Shown: positions 8,568 to 16,185 of the stretch, piece after piece
Position numbering within the stretch: the first letter of the stretch is position 1
How the letters are laid out: every line of letters starts with the position of its first letter
Source: Barnesiella sp.
GTDB lineage: Bacteria; Bacteroidota; Bacteroidia; Bacteroidales; Muribaculaceae
DNA: 43,884 bases
Direction: 5' to 3'
NCBI GenBank assembly: GCA_014801075.1
Contig: JAAVEW010000015.1
Coordinates: 1-43,884, forward strand
The notes under the pieces: generated by a model
Database searches by the model: none
What the model was told of the DNA's origin: nothing
Seen by the model: only the letters and a program-made list of their open reading frames with translations
Translations under genes and position numbers: made by a program

Positions 8568-9908
8568 ATGACTACAACGCAGTTTGAAAGCAGCATCGAC
8601 AATTCATTGCGCACCCTCGGAGTCGCCCCGCAGGCACGCATCGGCGTGGCTCTCAGCGGTGGCGCCGACTCGGTGGCGTTGCTGACAGCCCTGCACCGAG
8701 CGGGCCGCAGCGTCGTCGCGCTCCACTGCGACTTCTCATTGCGCGGCGAGGAAAGCGACGGCGACAGCCTTTACTGCCGGCGTCTTGCCGACGACCTTGG
8801 CGCGGAACTGCGCCTTGTGAAATTCGACACCAAGCGTGAGCGCCGACGTGGGGAATCAATCGAAATGACATGCCGCCGACTGCGCTACGACTGGTTTGAA
8901 GAGCAAGCCAAAGAGCTATCACTCACCGCCATAGCACTCGGTCACCACTGCGAGGACTCCGTGGAGACCATGATGCTCAACTTCACCCGTGGAAGCGGAC
9001 CGAAAGGAGTGTCGGGCATAGCGCCCCGCCGCGGTATCTACATTCGCCCAATGCTGCAACTGACCCGCGCGGACATCGAGGACTACCTCGCGCAACTCGG
9101 CATCGCCTACCGCACCGACTCCTCCAACCTCACCAACGATTACCGCCGCAACTGCCTGCGCAATACCCTGCTACCCCTCCTCTACAAACTCATCCCCACT
9201 GCCCGCGCCGGACTGCTGCACACAGCCGAAGCCATGCGCCACAGCGATAACATGCTCACCACCTACCTGACATGGTGCGCCGACCGCTACTGCTCCGACG
9301 GCACAATCAACATCGACGCCATGCGCGCCGACAATATCGACATGGAGGGCACGCTCTACCGCATCATTCCGCAGGTCACCGGGCATGAAGTCTCAATGGA
9401 GGTTGTGACACAGATAGTTGCCGAGCCTTCAAATCGCGCCTCGCGCCTCTTCCCTGCTGCCGACGGCGCGCGCCTCGAACTATACGCCGGTCGCCTCGAA
9501 GCCTACGCCGAACCCGACGACAGCGAATACGAAATCACTCTCGCCGACGGCCGCATCGACTTCCCTATCGCACTACATATCACCACAGTAAGCCACGAAG
9601 AGTTCGCCGCCTCACCCAAGCGTCCCGACACACTGTGGCTCGACGGTTCGGTCACCGACAGCCCCCACCGCTTTGTCCTGCGCCATCGCCGCGACGGTGA
9701 CCGCATGCACCCGTTCGGCGCGCGCGGAAGTCGCCTTGTCAGCGACATCTTCACCGACCTTAAAATGTCGCGTTCGGGCCGTAACCGCGCGTTCCTGCTG
9801 ACGGTCGACGACACCCCGCTGTGGATTGCCGGAATACGCGCCGCCGAGATGTACCGCGTCACCCCCTCCTCAACAAAAGTAATTAAAATACAGCTGATTA
9901 ATCCCTGA
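8568..9908 (+). CDS. tilS: tRNA(Ile)-lysidine synthase
   Basis: 446 residues. Attaches lysine to C34 of the CAU-anticodon tRNA-Ile, using ATP, so that it reads AUA. The N-terminal PP-loop ATPase motif is SGGADS (30-35), followed by LGHHCEDSVETMMLNFTRG and SNLTNDYRRNCLRN typical of TilS. The C-terminal third carries the TilS substrate-binding domain (DRMHPFGARGSRLVSDIFTD and a final WIAGIRAAEMYRVT). It sits in a plus-strand run between sufS and a glycosyltransferase gene. An essential housekeeping function is expected. Confidence 0.95.
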   Translation: MTTTQFESSIDNSLRTLGVAPQARIGVALSGGADSVALLTALHRAGRSVVALHCDFSLRGEESDGDSLYCRRLADDLGAELRLVKFDTKRERRRGESIEMTCRRLRYDWFEEQAKELSLTAIALGHHCEDSVETMMLNFTRGSGPKGVSGIAPRRGIYIRPMLQLTRADIEDYLAQLGIAYRTDSSNLTNDYRRNCLRNTLLPLLYKLIPTARAGLLHTAEAMRHSDNMLTTYLTWCADRYCSDGTINIDAMRADNIDMEGTLYRIIPQVTGHEVSMEVVTQIVAEPSNRASRLFPAADGARLELYAGRLEAYAEPDDSEYEITLADGRIDFPIALHITTVSHEEFAASPKRPDTLWLDGSVTDSPHRFVLRHRRDGDRMHPFGARGSRLVSDIFTDLKMSRSGRNRAFLLTVDDTPLWIAGIRAAEMYRVTPSSTKVIKIQLINP

Positions 9909-9955
9909 TAAAGCACAGCCGTTTTAATCATCACCCTATAAAACCCGACCGAAAC

Positions 9956-10999
9956 ATGTCAACATCGACCGATATGCCACTCCCTCTGCAGGAAAGATAC
10001 AAGGGACCCGACACAGCAGTAATGATACTCAACTGGAACGGAGCCGAAATGATGCGCCGTTTCCTCCCCGAAGTGGTACGTACCACCCCGACCGACATCG
10101 CCGACGTCATCGTGGTGGACAACGGCAGTACCGACAACTCCCTGCAGGTACTCGCCGATGAGTTCCCTACCGTCAAGGTCATCGCTTTCGACACCAATTA
10201 CGGTTTTGCCGAGGGCTACAACCGCGCTGTCGCTTTGGTCGAGCACCAATACGTAGTGCTGCTCAACAGCGACGTCGCCACCTCCGACGGCTGGCTCGAC
10301 GGGCTGCGCGCCGAGATGCACGACAACGATGACGTTGCCGCCTGTCAGCCCAAAATCCTGTCAGCGGAGCAGCCCGGCATGTTTGAGTATGCCGGAGCAT
10401 GCGGCGGCTACATCGACCGCCACGGCTACCCCTACTGCCGTGGCCGCATATTCGGCACTGTCGAGGCCGACGAAGGTCAGTATGACACCCCGGCCGATGT
10501 CCACTGGGCCTCGGGCGCCGCGCTGATGGTGCGCCGCAAGCTGTATATCGAAGCGGGAGGACTCGATGCCGATTTCTTCGCCCACATGGAGGAGATTGAC
10601 CTGTGCTGGCGATTGCGCCTGATGGGCTACCGGTTGCGCGTGGTCCCCTCGTCGAAGGTCTATCACCTCGGCGGCGGTTCGCTCCCCGTGGGCAATCCGC
10701 GCAAAACCTACCTCAACTTCCGCAACAACCTGCTGATGCTCTATAAGAACCTGCCCCACCACGTGCGCGGCAAAGCGCTGATAGTGCGCCGTCTGCTCGA
10801 CACCATAGCGTGGGCCAAGTCGGTAGCCACGTTCCACATGGCCGACGCCGGCGCCATACTGCGCGCCCATCGCGATTTCCGCCGCATGAAGCATAACTAC
10901 GACAACATCCGCGACCCCTGGTACAACCTGCTGCAGGGCGCGCCCGACATTCTCACATCCTACTATCTCAAAGGTAAGAAAAAATACTCCTCACTCTGA
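9956..10999 (+). CDS. Family 2 glycosyltransferase
   Basis: 347 residues. GT-A fold with VMILNWNG near the N-terminus, IVVDNGSTDNSLQ, the acidic LLNSDV metal-binding motif and HMEEIDLCWRLRLMGYRL, an arrangement typical of rhamnosyltransferase-like GT2 enzymes. There are no clear transmembrane helices, so it is probably a cytoplasmic or membrane-associated enzyme that adds a sugar to a surface polysaccharide or lipid-linked glycan. Donor and acceptor cannot be read. It starts 47 bases after tilS, and a methyltransferase gene follows after 13 bases. Confidence 0.92.
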   Translation: MSTSTDMPLPLQERYKGPDTAVMILNWNGAEMMRRFLPEVVRTTPTDIADVIVVDNGSTDNSLQVLADEFPTVKVIAFDTNYGFAEGYNRAVALVEHQYVVLLNSDVATSDGWLDGLRAEMHDNDDVAACQPKILSAEQPGMFEYAGACGGYIDRHGYPYCRGRIFGTVEADEGQYDTPADVHWASGAALMVRRKLYIEAGGLDADFFAHMEEIDLCWRLRLMGYRLRVVPSSKVYHLGGGSLPVGNPRKTYLNFRNNLLMLYKNLPHHVRGKALIVRRLLDTIAWAKSVATFHMADAGAILRAHRDFRRMKHNYDNIRDPWYNLLQGAPDILTSYYLKGKKKYSSL

Positions 11000-11012
11000 C
11001 CGTTTCACACTC

Positions 11013-11819
11013 ATGGAATATATCAACGACATCAATGACCCGCGCATAGCGATGTTCACCCGCCTCACCGAGGCACAGTTGCGCAACCGTCTCAACCCTG
11101 CCGAGGGTATCTTCATAGCCGAGAGTCCCAAGGTGATACACGTGGCTCTCGACGCAGGCTACGAACCCGTAGCTATGCTCTGCGAGGAGCGCCACATCAA
11201 GGGCGACGCCGCTTCCATCATGGAGCGCGCTCCCGGCATGACTGTCTATACCGGCGACCGCGACACGCTGGCCGCCATCACGGGCTACACGCTGACCCGC
11301 GGCGTGCTGTGCGCCATGCGTCGCCGTCAGGAACTGCCGGTGGCCGACGTGTGCCGCAACGCCCGTCGACTCGTGGTCATCGACAGCGTCACAGACACTA
11401 CCAATATCGGGGCTATATTCCGTTCGGCCGCAGCTCTCGGTATTGACGGCGTGCTGTTGACCCGCACATCGTGCGACCCTCTCAACCGCCGCAGCATACG
11501 TGTGTCGATGGGCTCGGTTTTCCTCGTGCCCTGGACATGGATTGACGACCCCGTGGCCGACCTGCACCGCGAGGGATTCACCACCGCCGCTATGGCGCTG
11601 ACCGACGACTCCGTGTCGATTGATGACCCGCAGCTCAATGCCGTTGAACGTCTTGCAATAATAATGGGAACCGAGGGCGACGGCCTCGCCAAAGAGGTAA
11701 TCACCGCCGCCGACTACGTGGCCCGCATCCCGATGGCCCACAACGTAGACTCCCTCAACGTAGCCGCAGCCGCCGCCGTAGCCTTCTGGCAACTCCGCGC
11801 CCCCTCCGCCAAACAGTAG
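11013..11819 (+). CDS. SpoU/TrmH-family RNA 2'-O-methyltransferase
   Basis: 268 residues. An N-terminal substrate-binding domain (about 1-105) is followed by a SPOUT domain with all three motifs: TNIGAIFRSAAALG (motif 1), IIMGTEGDGL (motif 2) and IPMAHNVDSLNVAAAAAV (motif 3), which form the knotted SAM site. It is probably an rRNA or tRNA ribose methylase. Target nucleotide is uncertain. It starts 13 bases after the glycosyltransferase stop and closes the plus-strand run. Confidence 0.92.
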   Translation: MEYINDINDPRIAMFTRLTEAQLRNRLNPAEGIFIAESPKVIHVALDAGYEPVAMLCEERHIKGDAASIMERAPGMTVYTGDRDTLAAITGYTLTRGVLCAMRRRQELPVADVCRNARRLVVIDSVTDTTNIGAIFRSAAALGIDGVLLTRTSCDPLNRRSIRVSMGSVFLVPWTWIDDPVADLHREGFTTAAMALTDDSVSIDDPQLNAVERLAIIMGTEGDGLAKEVITAADYVARIPMAHNVDSLNVAAAAAVAFWQLRAPSAKQ

Positions 11820-11847
11820 CACAATAGCCTTCCCCTGTCTTTATTTC

Positions 11848-11866
11848 AACAGTAGTACAGGAGTTT
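11848..11866 (+). repeat. Dispersed 19-bp intergenic repeat, copy 2
   Basis: Identical to 3206-3224. It lies in the 61-base gap between convergent genes. Flanking TCCCCT and AGGGGA blocks could form a weak stem around it. Confidence 0.75.
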
Positions 11867-11880
11867 CTTACAGGAGGGGA

Positions 11881-12201
11881 TTAGTCGGGGTATTCGGAGG
11901 AGCGGGCGGGATTTTTGGGGAACCAGCCTTTTATTACGCGGTCGCGCTGCTCGAAGAGTTCCTTTATGGTCCAGAATGACGAGAAGCCGAATACACCGAG
12001 TATGCTCGACCAGAACGGGTCGGCAATAGCTACCGAAGCCGCTACCGACACGACGCCGAGCAGCAGGAACACCCACCAGGGCCGAGTACCGAAATAATAC
12101 TCAGTCTTTATGACAACAGGGTGAAAGAGTCCGATAATCAGGAAAGTAGCCAGACCGATGGCCGGTCCGAGAAGATGATACTGAGTAAGAAATTGTGTCA
12201 T
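11881..12201 (-). CDS. DUF4491 family membrane protein
   Basis: 106 residues. Three hydrophobic segments (about 10-28, 42-60, 63-82) include LATFLIIGLFHPVVIKTEYYFG and the conserved-looking SSFWTIKELFEQRDRV followed by WFPKNP near the end. This is a Bacteroidota inner-membrane family of unknown function, commonly near RNA methyltransferase genes. It begins 9 bases after the stop of the muramidase-like gene on the same strand, suggesting an operon with pepD and that gene. Confidence 0.85.
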   Translation of the reverse strand: MTQFLTQYHLLGPAIGLATFLIIGLFHPVVIKTEYYFGTRPWWVFLLLGVVSVAASVAIADPFWSSILGVFGFSSFWTIKELFEQRDRVIKGWFPKNPARSSEYPD

Positions 12202-12210
12202 ACTTGATTG

Positions 12211-12978
12211 TTACTTTTCGGCTTTCTTATACTTTTTATAAGCCGCGGCCATTTTGGTGTGATAGTGATGGCGCTTATAGCCGGGGCCGTTATATCGGAG
12301 CGAGAAGGAGCTCCAATCCTTTTTACGGATATACTTAGTAAGGTCGTTGTTGTCGCAATATGAGGCGAAGAGATCGAGTTGCGCGCGCTCCGACTTATTC
12401 ATCAGCGAGCAGAACTCGTCGACGCTGCAACAACCACATCTGCCCCAGTTGAACCCGCCTATCTGAAACATACCCCAGAAACAGCTTTCGAGCGCCAGCT
12501 CGCGATGAATCTCCATCGCCGCCTCCAGTCGCGCATACTGCGCAGCCTGCAGCGACCCATACTTCTTGGTGTCGGGCGAGCGGAATATTACGGGATGTTT
12601 CTTCTTGGCACGGTTAAGGTTGACTCCGTGTCGCGGGGCACGCGAACGATATATCGACAGGTCGAAATTAATGATGGCTTTGCCGGGCTGCCAGAATCCG
12701 CAGTTTTTCTGTCCTGTCTCGATGTCGACCACCGCCTTTATTGCCGCCACTTCCACATTCATGCTTTCGGCGACCTCGCGGTAATCATCTTCGGTCAGTA
12801 TATCATATCTTACGGGGTCATCCTTGTCGGGCAATCCGTGCCAGTTGGCGAAATAGGCCGAGTCTAGCCACATTTCCCCTTCGGTGAGAGAGTATTCAAT
12901 AACGTGCTCCTGCCCCGACTGCGGTATTGCCACAATCGGGGTAAGAGCTGATAACGTTATTATAATGAGACGGTTCAC
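12211..12978 (-). CDS. Secreted N-acetylmuramidase-like protein
   Basis: 255 residues from a GTG start that lies one base beyond the pepD stop codon. An N-terminal signal peptide (about 1-18) is followed by a lysozyme-like domain of the N-acetylmuramidase family (PF11860-like): VAAIKAVVDIETGQ with the likely catalytic glutamate, INFDLSIYR, SCFWGMFQIGGFNW and the C-terminal LRYNGPGYKRHHYHTKMAAAYKK. It probably cleaves peptidoglycan in the periplasm. A CGCCSVDEFC segment could form disulfides. The domain is familiar from phage endolysins, but no phage genes surround it. Confidence 0.85.
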   Translation of the reverse strand: MNRLIIITLSALTPIVAIPQSGQEHVIEYSLTEGEMWLDSAYFANWHGLPDKDDPVRYDILTEDDYREVAESMNVEVAAIKAVVDIETGQKNCGFWQPGKAIINFDLSIYRSRAPRHGVNLNRAKKKHPVIFRSPDTKKYGSLQAAQYARLEAAMEIHRELALESCFWGMFQIGGFNWGRCGCCSVDEFCSLMNKSERAQLDLFASYCDNNDLTKYIRKKDWSSFSLRYNGPGYKRHHYHTKMAAAYKKYKKAEK

Positions 12979-12979
12979 A

Positions 12980-14437
12980 TTAGTTCAATTCTGCGACTTT
13001 CTCAAGAATACGGCGCAACTGTTTCCAGAAGCGGTCAACAGCGGGGATGTGCATCTTCTCGGAGGGAGAGTGAACACCGCGCAATGTCGGGCCGAACGAC
13101 ACCATGTCGAGTTCGGGATATACCGACTTGAAAAGACCGCATTCCAATCCGGCGTGGATAGCCTTGATGGCGGGTTTCACACCGAACAGTTCCTCGTAAG
13201 CGTCCGAAGCAATCTTCATGATGGGAGAATGCATGTTGGGCTGCCATCCGGGGTACCCGTCGCCGTGGGTCACGTGGGCACCTGCGAGGGTAAACACTGC
13301 CTCCACCTGATTGGCGATGTCCCATTTGCGCGATTCCACCGAGCTGCGCTGCGAAGTTGTGATTATGATTTCGTTATCGCCTTTCATCTTCACGGCAGCG
13401 AGGTTGGTCGAAGTCTCAACGAGGTCGGCAAGGTCGCGGCTCATGGAGATAACCCCGTGAGGAGCGCAGTAGAGCGAGCGGATAAGGTTGAGCGAAGTGC
13501 GCGAGTCGATGCAGTATTCGGGACGGTCAACGCTCTCCATGTCGAGAGCCAGAGTGGGTTCCACTCCCTCGTACTCGTTGGCGATGTCGGCAGCATAGGT
13601 GTTGAGAGCTATGCGCACATCCTCCTTCTTCGAGGTGTGAACGCCGATGACAGCGTGAGCGGCGCGGGCGATAGCGTTGCGCAGGTTGCCGCCGTCAAAT
13701 TCAGCTACAGATATTTCGTGATCCTTGCTGAGGTTCCAGAGGAAGCGGGCCAGGATTTTGTTGGCGTTGGCGCGACCGAGATGGATGTCGCCGCCCGAGT
13801 GACCGCCGAGACCGTTCTTCACCTCGATACGGAAATACTGGTAATCGGTGGGCGACATAGAGCGCTCATATTTAAATACGGCAGTGGTGTCCACGCCGCC
13901 GGCGCAACCGATGAATACCTCTGCATCATCCTCTGAGTCGAGGTTGAGAAGTATCTTGCCGTGAATCATATCCTTGCCGAGGTTGAAGGCACCGGTCATG
14001 CCTGTCTCCTCATCGACAGTCACGAGCACTTCGAGCGGACCGTGCACGAGGGTGTCGTCAATCAGCGCTGCGAGCGAAGCGGCAACACCGATACCGTTGT
14101 CGGCACCGAGAGTAGTACCGTCGGCGCGTACCCATTCGCCGTCAACGATAGTCTTGATGGGATTGTTTTCAAAGTCAAAGCCTTTGTGGTCGCTCTCACA
14201 CACCATGTCCATATGGCCCTGCATGATAACGATGGGGGCATTTTCGTGACCGGGGGTAGCGGGCTTGTAGAGAGCTACGTTGCCTACCTCATCGGTCTTG
14301 GCTTCTATATTATGTTTCTTTGCGAAATCGAGAAGATACTGGCGGATTTTCTCCTCCTTCTTTGAGGGGCGGGGAATTTTGGTAATTTCATCGAAAATCT
14401 CAAATACGATTTTCGGATCGAGGTCTTTTACTTCCAT
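12980..14437 (-). CDS. pepD: Cytosol non-specific dipeptidase (aminoacyl-histidine dipeptidase)
   Basis: 485 residues, the exact family length when started at MEVKDLDPKI. The longer frame to 14506 adds an unlikely leader. M20 metallopeptidase with two zinc sites: QGHMDMV (His75), LGADNGIGV (Asp113), catalytic DEETG (Glu143/Glu144), LNLDSEDDAE and the C-terminal HAGLECGLF. It hydrolyses dipeptides, including Xaa-His, in the cytoplasm. It heads a three-gene minus-strand set with the muramidase-like and DUF4491 genes. A possible -7 box TATTTTTG lies at 14549-14556 on the minus strand. Confidence 0.95.
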   Translation of the reverse strand: MEVKDLDPKIVFEIFDEITKIPRPSKKEEKIRQYLLDFAKKHNIEAKTDEVGNVALYKPATPGHENAPIVIMQGHMDMVCESDHKGFDFENNPIKTIVDGEWVRADGTTLGADNGIGVAASLAALIDDTLVHGPLEVLVTVDEETGMTGAFNLGKDMIHGKILLNLDSEDDAEVFIGCAGGVDTTAVFKYERSMSPTDYQYFRIEVKNGLGGHSGGDIHLGRANANKILARFLWNLSKDHEISVAEFDGGNLRNAIARAAHAVIGVHTSKKEDVRIALNTYAADIANEYEGVEPTLALDMESVDRPEYCIDSRTSLNLIRSLYCAPHGVISMSRDLADLVETSTNLAAVKMKGDNEIIITTSQRSSVESRKWDIANQVEAVFTLAGAHVTHGDGYPGWQPNMHSPIMKIASDAYEELFGVKPAIKAIHAGLECGLFKSVYPELDMVSFGPTLRGVHSPSEKMHIPAVDRFWKQLRRILEKVAELN

Positions 14438-14591
14438 AATCTTAAAATTATAGGGTATTAATACTGTTGTGAATGTTAAGTAATATTTATAAATATCGCT
14501 GAACAAAAAAAAGATGTTAAAAACGTGCGATATTCGCTGACTAAGTTACAAAAATAAAATGATATACTGCAAATAATTCTACTTTCTTTCA

Positions 14592-14599
14592 TATATTTG
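14592..14599 (+). promoter_or_regulatory. -7 box for the small membrane protein/OmpH-like pair
   Basis: TATATTTG matches the Bacteroidota -7 element and lies 20 bases before the ATG at 14619. A -33 TTTG is not evident. Confidence 0.45.
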
Positions 14600-14618
14600 T
14601 ACGTCGAAATCAGCAGCG

Positions 14619-14807
14619 ATGGTAAAAACTTTAGTAATATCAGTCATCTTAATAGCCGTTGCGATAGTAACGCTCGGCTTCAGGATACTGTTTACCAAAG
14701 GGGGGAAATTTCCCTCGGGCCACGCCCACGAAATCGAAAGCCGACGCAAAGCCGCCTTAGCCGAGGCCGAGCGACGGAAACAATTAAAGAACCAAAAACA
14801 ACATTAA
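14619..14807 (+). CDS. Small single-pass membrane protein
   Basis: 62 residues. One transmembrane helix (about 4-23, VISVILIAVAIVTLGFRILF) is followed by TKGGKFPSGHAHEI and a highly charged Ala/Glu/Arg/Lys tail. The N-terminal helix plus TKGGKFP pattern recurs in short conserved Bacteroidales proteins of unknown function. It is followed after 17 bases by the OmpH-like lipoprotein gene. Confidence 0.75.
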   Translation: MVKTLVISVILIAVAIVTLGFRILFTKGGKFPSGHAHEIESRRKAALAEAERRKQLKNQKQH

Positions 14808-14824
14808 CCTATAAAAAACTCAAC

Positions 14825-15418
14825 ATGAAGAAAACAGCACTTCTTGCAGCAGCATTTGCAGCTGCCGCGGTAACTTTCACCGCATGCAACGGCAGCGATA
14901 CAAAAGAAGGCAAAGCATCGACTCCGGTAAAACCCGCTGCCGAAGGTATGACCAACATCCGCTGGTATGACCTCGACTCGGTATCCAACAACTATAAACT
15001 CGTAGAACTCCTCAACTCCGAAGCCGAAGCGTCAATGAACTCCTACCAGAGCTTCGCACGCCAGAAAAGCTCGGAAGTAGCAGCTCTTCAGAAAAAAATC
15101 GAGGACAAGATGCGCAACAACGGTTACCTCTCGGAAGAGAGCTACAACAATGACATGCGCGACTACCAGACCAAAGCGCAGAGCGCACAGAACGCTATCG
15201 CAGAACGCGAACAGCAGATTGCCGAACAGGCTGCCGCTCAGCAGAAACAGCTCCTCGACTCGCTCGAAAACTTCCTCAACCACTATGCTTCGCAGAATGG
15301 CTTCGAGGTAATCCTCATCAAGACTCCCGGTCTCTACCTCGCGCCCGAGCTCGAAATCACCGACGACATCATCAGCGGCCTCAACGCCCGCTACAAGGCC
15401 CCCGAAGCAACAAAGTAA
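14825..15418 (+). CDS. OmpH/Skp-like lipoprotein
   Basis: 197 residues when started at MKKTALLAAA; a longer open frame upstream overlaps the small membrane-protein gene and is not used. A lipoprotein signal ends FTAC (lipid cysteine near residue 20). The body is a long charged Gln/Ala/Glu-rich helical hairpin (about 65-150, e.g. REQQIAEQAAAQQKQLLDSL) and a C-terminal strand region YASQNGFEVILIKTPGLYLA. This is the Skp/OmpH fold, a periplasmic holdase chaperone for outer-membrane proteins. The lipid anchor is unusual compared with soluble Skp but is seen in Bacteroidota. Confidence 0.85.
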   Translation: MKKTALLAAAFAAAAVTFTACNGSDTKEGKASTPVKPAAEGMTNIRWYDLDSVSNNYKLVELLNSEAEASMNSYQSFARQKSSEVAALQKKIEDKMRNNGYLSEESYNNDMRDYQTKAQSAQNAIAEREQQIAEQAAAQQKQLLDSLENFLNHYASQNGFEVILIKTPGLYLAPELEITDDIISGLNARYKAPEATK

Positions 15419-15478
15419 CCCACGCCCTGCCGGCGTCGTTACCCTAAGCCTCGACGAGCTTACATACATAACAACACA

Positions 15479-15517
15479 ACGAAGCGACTGTCCCGCAATC
15501 CGGAGCAGTCGCTTCGT
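15479..15517. terminator. Hairpin between convergent genes
   Basis: Arms ACGAAGCGACTG (15479-15490) and CAGTCGCTTCGT (15506-15517) pair perfectly over 12 bases with a 15-base loop. It lies 60 bases past the OmpH-like stop and 73 before the lipoprotein stop, a position fitting a bidirectional terminator, although the flanking T-run is weak. Confidence 0.6.
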
Positions 15518-15589
15518 CATTTATGCGCCCGTACACAAAAGATGTGAACGGCGCATCTGCTGCTTGCTTAATCATGCGACCTCCTCACG

Positions 15590-16132
15590 TCAAGGATTAG
15601 GAGTCTGGCTTTCTGGTAGCTGGCGAATGAAAGCGTTGACGGTGGCGGTGTCGCCCAATGCCTCCATAGCCGGAATGGGAAGCTGCGTCACGGCCGTGAC
15701 GCGGGCATCGGGTATCACGTGGGCCATTATTTCAGCCGGAGTGGGAGTGGCCGGGAGGTGGCTGTACTCGGCATAGGTCCAGTCGAGGAATGCCGAGTTG
15801 AGCCCTACCCCGCCTCGGCGGTCGAGCAGCCATCCGTCGGCCATCACTACCGGCGATGACGCCACGCTGACATCGCCGGGAGCGGGATAGCTCTCAAGCC
15901 CCGTGCGCGAAGCATCGAGGTTGACAACTACGTGGTCGTCATAGTCGCCGTTGGTGCGATAAATCACGGCGCGGGGTATCGCCGACTGCGGCCCCTGACC
16001 GCGCGGCGTCGGGTCAATCCTCACCACCTCGGGGAGGTCGGGATAGGTGTCGCTCACAGCGGTCGGCGCTCCCGCTGAACGACAACCTGCCGACAGCACC
16101 ATGACTGCCGGCAGTATTGCGGATAGTTTCAT
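15590..16132 (-). CDS. Conserved hypothetical lipoprotein
   Basis: 180 residues with a lipoprotein signal (LSAGC, cysteine at about 17). The mature part contains GDYDDHVVVNLDASRTGLESYP, DGWLLDRRGGVGLNSAFLDW and TYAEYSHLPATPTPAEIM. It resembles a conserved Bacteroidales protein of unknown function that predicts a small periplasmic-facing lipoprotein. It lies 53 bases after the C10 protease stop on the same strand and could be cotranscribed with it. No enzymatic motif is recognised. Confidence 0.75.
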   Translation of the reverse strand: MKLSAILPAVMVLSAGCRSAGAPTAVSDTYPDLPEVVRIDPTPRGQGPQSAIPRAVIYRTNGDYDDHVVVNLDASRTGLESYPAPGDVSVASSPVVMADGWLLDRRGGVGLNSAFLDWTYAEYSHLPATPTPAEIMAHVIPDARVTAVTQLPIPAMEALGDTATVNAFIRQLPESQTPNP

Positions 16133-16185
16133 ATCAAAGAATCGTTATTTCAATCAGATGCCGGATATCGAGGCATCTGCCGTTA

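Noticed and set aside
12211-12978. Prophage endolysin indicating a phage remnant
   Set aside because: The muramidase-like protein has a signal peptide and is in an operon-like set with pepD and DUF4491; no phage structural genes are near.
12884-13936. Long plus-strand open frame (350 codons) opposite pepD
   Set aside because: It is antisense to a clearly conserved dipeptidase and has no recognisable domain; frame openness follows from the codon bias of pepD.
14597-15418. 273-codon version of the OmpH-like gene
   Set aside because: The extra N-terminus overlaps a separate small membrane-protein gene and would bury the lipoprotein signal peptide; the ATG at 14825 is used.
15590-16132. Lipoprotein as a dedicated inhibitor of the adjacent C10 protease
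   Set aside because: Position would fit, but its sequence looks like a widespread conserved lipoprotein and shows no resemblance I can support to the protease propeptide or staphostatin-type inhibitors.
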